Shown piece after piece: positions 61,935 through 64,000 of a DNA stretch of 64,000 nucleotides. Within the stretch, counting starts at the first letter, position 1, and each line of letters begins with the position of its first letter. The position numbers were made by a program, and so were the translations under genes. The notes below the pieces were generated by a model, which saw only the letters and a list, made by a program, of their open reading frames with translations, ran no database searches and was not told where the DNA came from. The DNA is from Pseudoxanthomonas sp. (GTDB lineage Bacteria > Pseudomonadota > Gammaproteobacteria > Xanthomonadales > Xanthomonadaceae): NCBI RefSeq assembly GCF_035999195.1, contig NZ_DASYGY010000009.1, positions 868,001 to 932,000 on the forward strand, written 5' to 3'.

Positions 61935-64000
61935 TCAGTAGCGGACGCGCAGGGTCATGCCATACATGCGCGGCGCGCCGAGGAACGCATTGAAGGTGTT
62001 GAACGGATTGTTGGGCGCGGGCGACACGTTCTGCAGCGGACCGTCGAAACCGACCTGAACGTACTCCTCGTCGGTGATGTTTGTGCCCCAGAATTCCAGC
62101 ATCCAACGCTGGTCCTGCGCGCCGATGCCGAAACGGGCATTGGCGACAGTGTAGGCGCCCTGCATCTTCTCCGGATCGAGGTCGGAGCCGGTGTTGTACT
62201 CGGACACGTACTTGGCGCCGATGTTGAAGCGCGCCAGCAGGCTGCCCACGTCCCATTCGTACGTCACCGAGGCCGAGCCGGACCACTTCGGCGCGAAGCT
62301 CATCTGCGCACCCGGCAGCTTGTACAGCGCGCCGGTCGGCGAGACGAAATCGCCGCCCGGGATGTTGTCGCCGTAGGTCGTATCGGCGTACATCAGGCCG
62401 CTCTGCAGCATCAGGCCGCGGATCGACTTCGGCTGCCACATCAGTTCGGCATCCAGGCCCTGCGAGGTGACTTCCGGAATCGAGCGCACCACGAAGCTGG
62501 TGCCGAGGAAGCTGTTGAGCTGGAAGTTCTCGTACTCCTGATGGAACAGGGTGGCGTTCAGCAGCAGGTTGCCGTCCAGCCAGGTGGTCTTGGCGCCCAG
62601 CTCGTAGCTGTCCACGAACTCGCCGGCGAACGAGGTGTCGAGGACCGGCTGGATGCCGTTTGCACTGCCGCTGCTCAGGCCGTTCGAGGACTGCACGCGA
62701 TCCAGGTTGAAGCCGCCGCCCTTGTAGCCGCGTGCGAACGAACCGTAGGTCATGACGTTGTCGTTCCAGCGGTAGGCCGCCTTCAACGTGCCGGACCACT
62801 CCTTCTCTTCACGCGACTGCACGGTGTCGCGCGTGGGCGCGTTGTGCAGCGGGTTGGCCCACGGCAGGCAGCCATAGCCCACCACGGTCGGCGCCGCGGC
62901 GCTGGCCTGCGCGACGGTCAGGCCGCGCGCCACCAGGGCGGCGACCACCTGGGCCGGGTTGGCCAGCATCGACCCGCAGCCGGCACCGCCGTTCGGGTTG
63001 CTGTAGTTGGAGACCAGGGTCTTCTTCTCGCGGGTGTAGCGCAGGCCCAGGGTCAGGTCCAGCGCGTCGGTCGCGTGCCAGGTGTTGTTGGTGAACAGCG
63101 CCGTGCTCTTGGCGCTCTGCTGGTACGTGTCCAACGCCCCGAGGCCGGCGAACACCGTGCCGAAGGGACGGCCCGTCGCCTGCGAGAGGAACAGCGGCGC
63201 GGTCGGCGAGGTGCCCAGCGCCGGATTGATGATCGAGAGCAGGGCCACCGACAGGTAGGGCTCGTAGTGCGACCCGATGCGGTAGGTTTCCGTGCGGTCC
63301 AGATCCTCGTCGGTATAGAACGCACCCACCATCCAGTCGACGCGGTCGGTGGCGCCGGTCAGACGGAATTCCTGGCTGAAGGTGTCGAACCCGGTGAAGG
63401 ATTCGTCCTCGTCCGCCACGCGATAGAGGATGTCGGCCGTGCTGAAGTCGTAGTCCAGGCCGTTGATGGCCTCCCACTGACGCTGCGCGGTGATCGAGGT
63501 GAGCGTGGCGCCGCCGAACCAGGACGAATCCCAGTTCACTTCCACCGCCACACCGTTTTCCTTGATGTCCTGCGTGGTGGGACGGTTGCTGTAGGCGACG
63601 CGGTCGAACGGATCGTCGCCCGGCGCCGCCACGGCCTGGCCGCCCGCCAGGCGGTTGAGGATGGCCGCGGTCGCACCGACGGTGGTCTGCACGGCGGCGC
63701 AGCAGTTCTCCTCGCGGCTGGTGAAGTCGCCGGACACCATGATCTCCAGGTTCTCGGTCGGCTCCAGCAGCACCTTGCCGCGCACGGTATGGAAGTTCTG
63801 GTCGTTGTCGTCGGTCTCGCGGCGCGGGCCGTTGCCGGTGCGCACGTCCATCCAGCCGTCGCGCTTGCGCTTGGCGGCGTAGATGTTGAATGCGCCGACT
63901 TCACCCAGCGCGTCGTTGTAGGCGCCGGACACGCCGATGGCGTTGTAGTTGCCGACCGTGACCTCGCCTTCCGCGCTCTGCGTGTAGCTGGGGCGGCGCG
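61935..64000 (-). CDS. TonB-dependent receptor, 5' part outside the window
   Basis: The reading frame is open from the right edge (RPSYTQSAEGEVTVGNYNA...) to TGA at 61935, giving about 688 residues of the barrel and part of the plug. Many aromatic-rich strands are visible and the C-terminus MTLRVRY ends in an aromatic residue, as required for BAM recognition. The N-terminal signal and TonB box are not included. Gram-negative outer-membrane receptors of this type import siderophores, sugars or other ligands. The ligand cannot be assigned. Xanthomonads carry many such receptors. Confidence 0.9.
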   Translation of the reverse strand, partial: RRPSYTQSAEGEVTVGNYNAIGVSGAYNDALGEVGAFNIYAAKRKRDGWMDVRTGNGPRRETDDNDQNFHTVRGKVLLEPTENLEIMVSGDFTSREENCCAAVQTTVGATAAILNRLAGGQAVAAPGDDPFDRVAYSNRPTTQDIKENGVAVEVNWDSSWFGGATLTSITAQRQWEAINGLDYDFSTADILYRVADEDESFTGFDTFSQEFRLTGATDRVDWMVGAFYTDEDLDRTETYRIGSHYEPYLSVALLSIINPALGTSPTAPLFLSQATGRPFGTVFAGLGALDTYQQSAKSTALFTNNTWHATDALDLTLGLRYTREKKTLVSNYSNPNGGAGCGSMLANPAQVVAALVARGLTVAQASAAAPTVVGYGCLPWANPLHNAPTRDTVQSREEKEWSGTLKAAYRWNDNVMTYGSFARGYKGGGFNLDRVQSSNGLSSGSANGIQPVLDTSFAGEFVDSYELGAKTTWLDGNLLLNATLFHQEYENFQLNSFLGTSFVVRSIPEVTSQGLDAELMWQPKSIRGLMLQSGLMYADTTYGDNIPGGDFVSPTGALYKLPGAQMSFAPKWSGSASVTYEWDVGSLLARFNIGAKYVSEYNTGSDLDPEKMQGAYTVANARFGIGAQDQRWMLEFWGTNITDEEYVQVGFDGPLQNVSPAPNNPFNTFNAFLGAPRMYGMTLRVRY

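Overview
The window is a high-GC chromosomal segment of a gammaproteobacterium, most likely from the Xanthomonadaceae (Lysobacter, Pseudoxanthomonas or a relative). Three things point there: conserved gammaproteobacterial gene order at both ends (bamC-dapA / gcvR-bcp on the left; lexA-recA-recX-alaS-csrA-tRNA-Ser-tRNA-Arg on the right), an exact xanthomonad-type LexA box in front of lexA, and dense use of weak-SD, GTG and TTG starts. No insertion sequence, phage gene or CRISPR array was seen.

Layout. 1-10.2 kb is ordinary core: pirin (cut by the left edge), 7Fe ferredoxin, short BamC lipoprotein, DapA, GcvR, a 37-residue membrane peptide, a Bcp peroxiredoxin, PIN-PhoH, a DUF1275 membrane protein, ThiD, an alpha/beta hydrolase, a MASE2-GGDEF diguanylate cyclase and GalE. 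10.4-27.6 kb is a plus-strand exopolysaccharide (EPS) locus of the XrtA/PEP-CTERM-associated type: sugar dehydrogenase and epimerase, Wza-like export lipoprotein, chain-length protein, a BY-kinase-like protein with a broken P-loop, an outer-membrane barrel, a polysaccharide deacetylase, four glycosyltransferases, two asparagine-synthase-like amidotransferases and an O-antigen-ligase/polymerase. Most of these genes overlap by 4-11 bp.

27.6-55.1 kb, mostly minus strand, is the unusual part. A PKS-NRPS protein (Ser adenylation, PCP, KS-malonyl AT-ACP) overlaps a two-module NRPS (Gly, Gly). Further downstream on the same strand come the two exosortase-A-associated hydrolases and a formyltransferase-like/GINT1-like fusion. 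A plus-strand secreted propeller-like protein interrupts the array. A separate minus-strand unit follows, with the terminal NRPS module (C-A(Gly)-PCP-TE), a Wzx-type flippase and a DUF218 membrane protein. At the right end are a J-domain membrane protein, the XrtA-type initiating sugar-phosphate transferase and a Sfp-type phosphopantetheinyl transferase. No exosortase gene is present.

Reading of the locus (inference): EPS synthesis, export and modification genes are interleaved with a small colinear assembly line predicted to join Ser, one unreduced malonyl unit and three Gly. The Wzx flippase lies in the unit of the terminal NRPS module, and the initiating transferase lies next to the carrier-protein activating enzyme. 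This suggests either a peptide/ketide-decorated polysaccharide or a co-regulated small molecule, and it is the best candidate here for an undescribed system.

55.3-64 kb is core again: tRNA-Arg(ACG), tRNA-Ser(GCU), csrA, alaS, recX, recA, lexA, a CinA-type amidase and a TonB-dependent receptor cut by the right edge.
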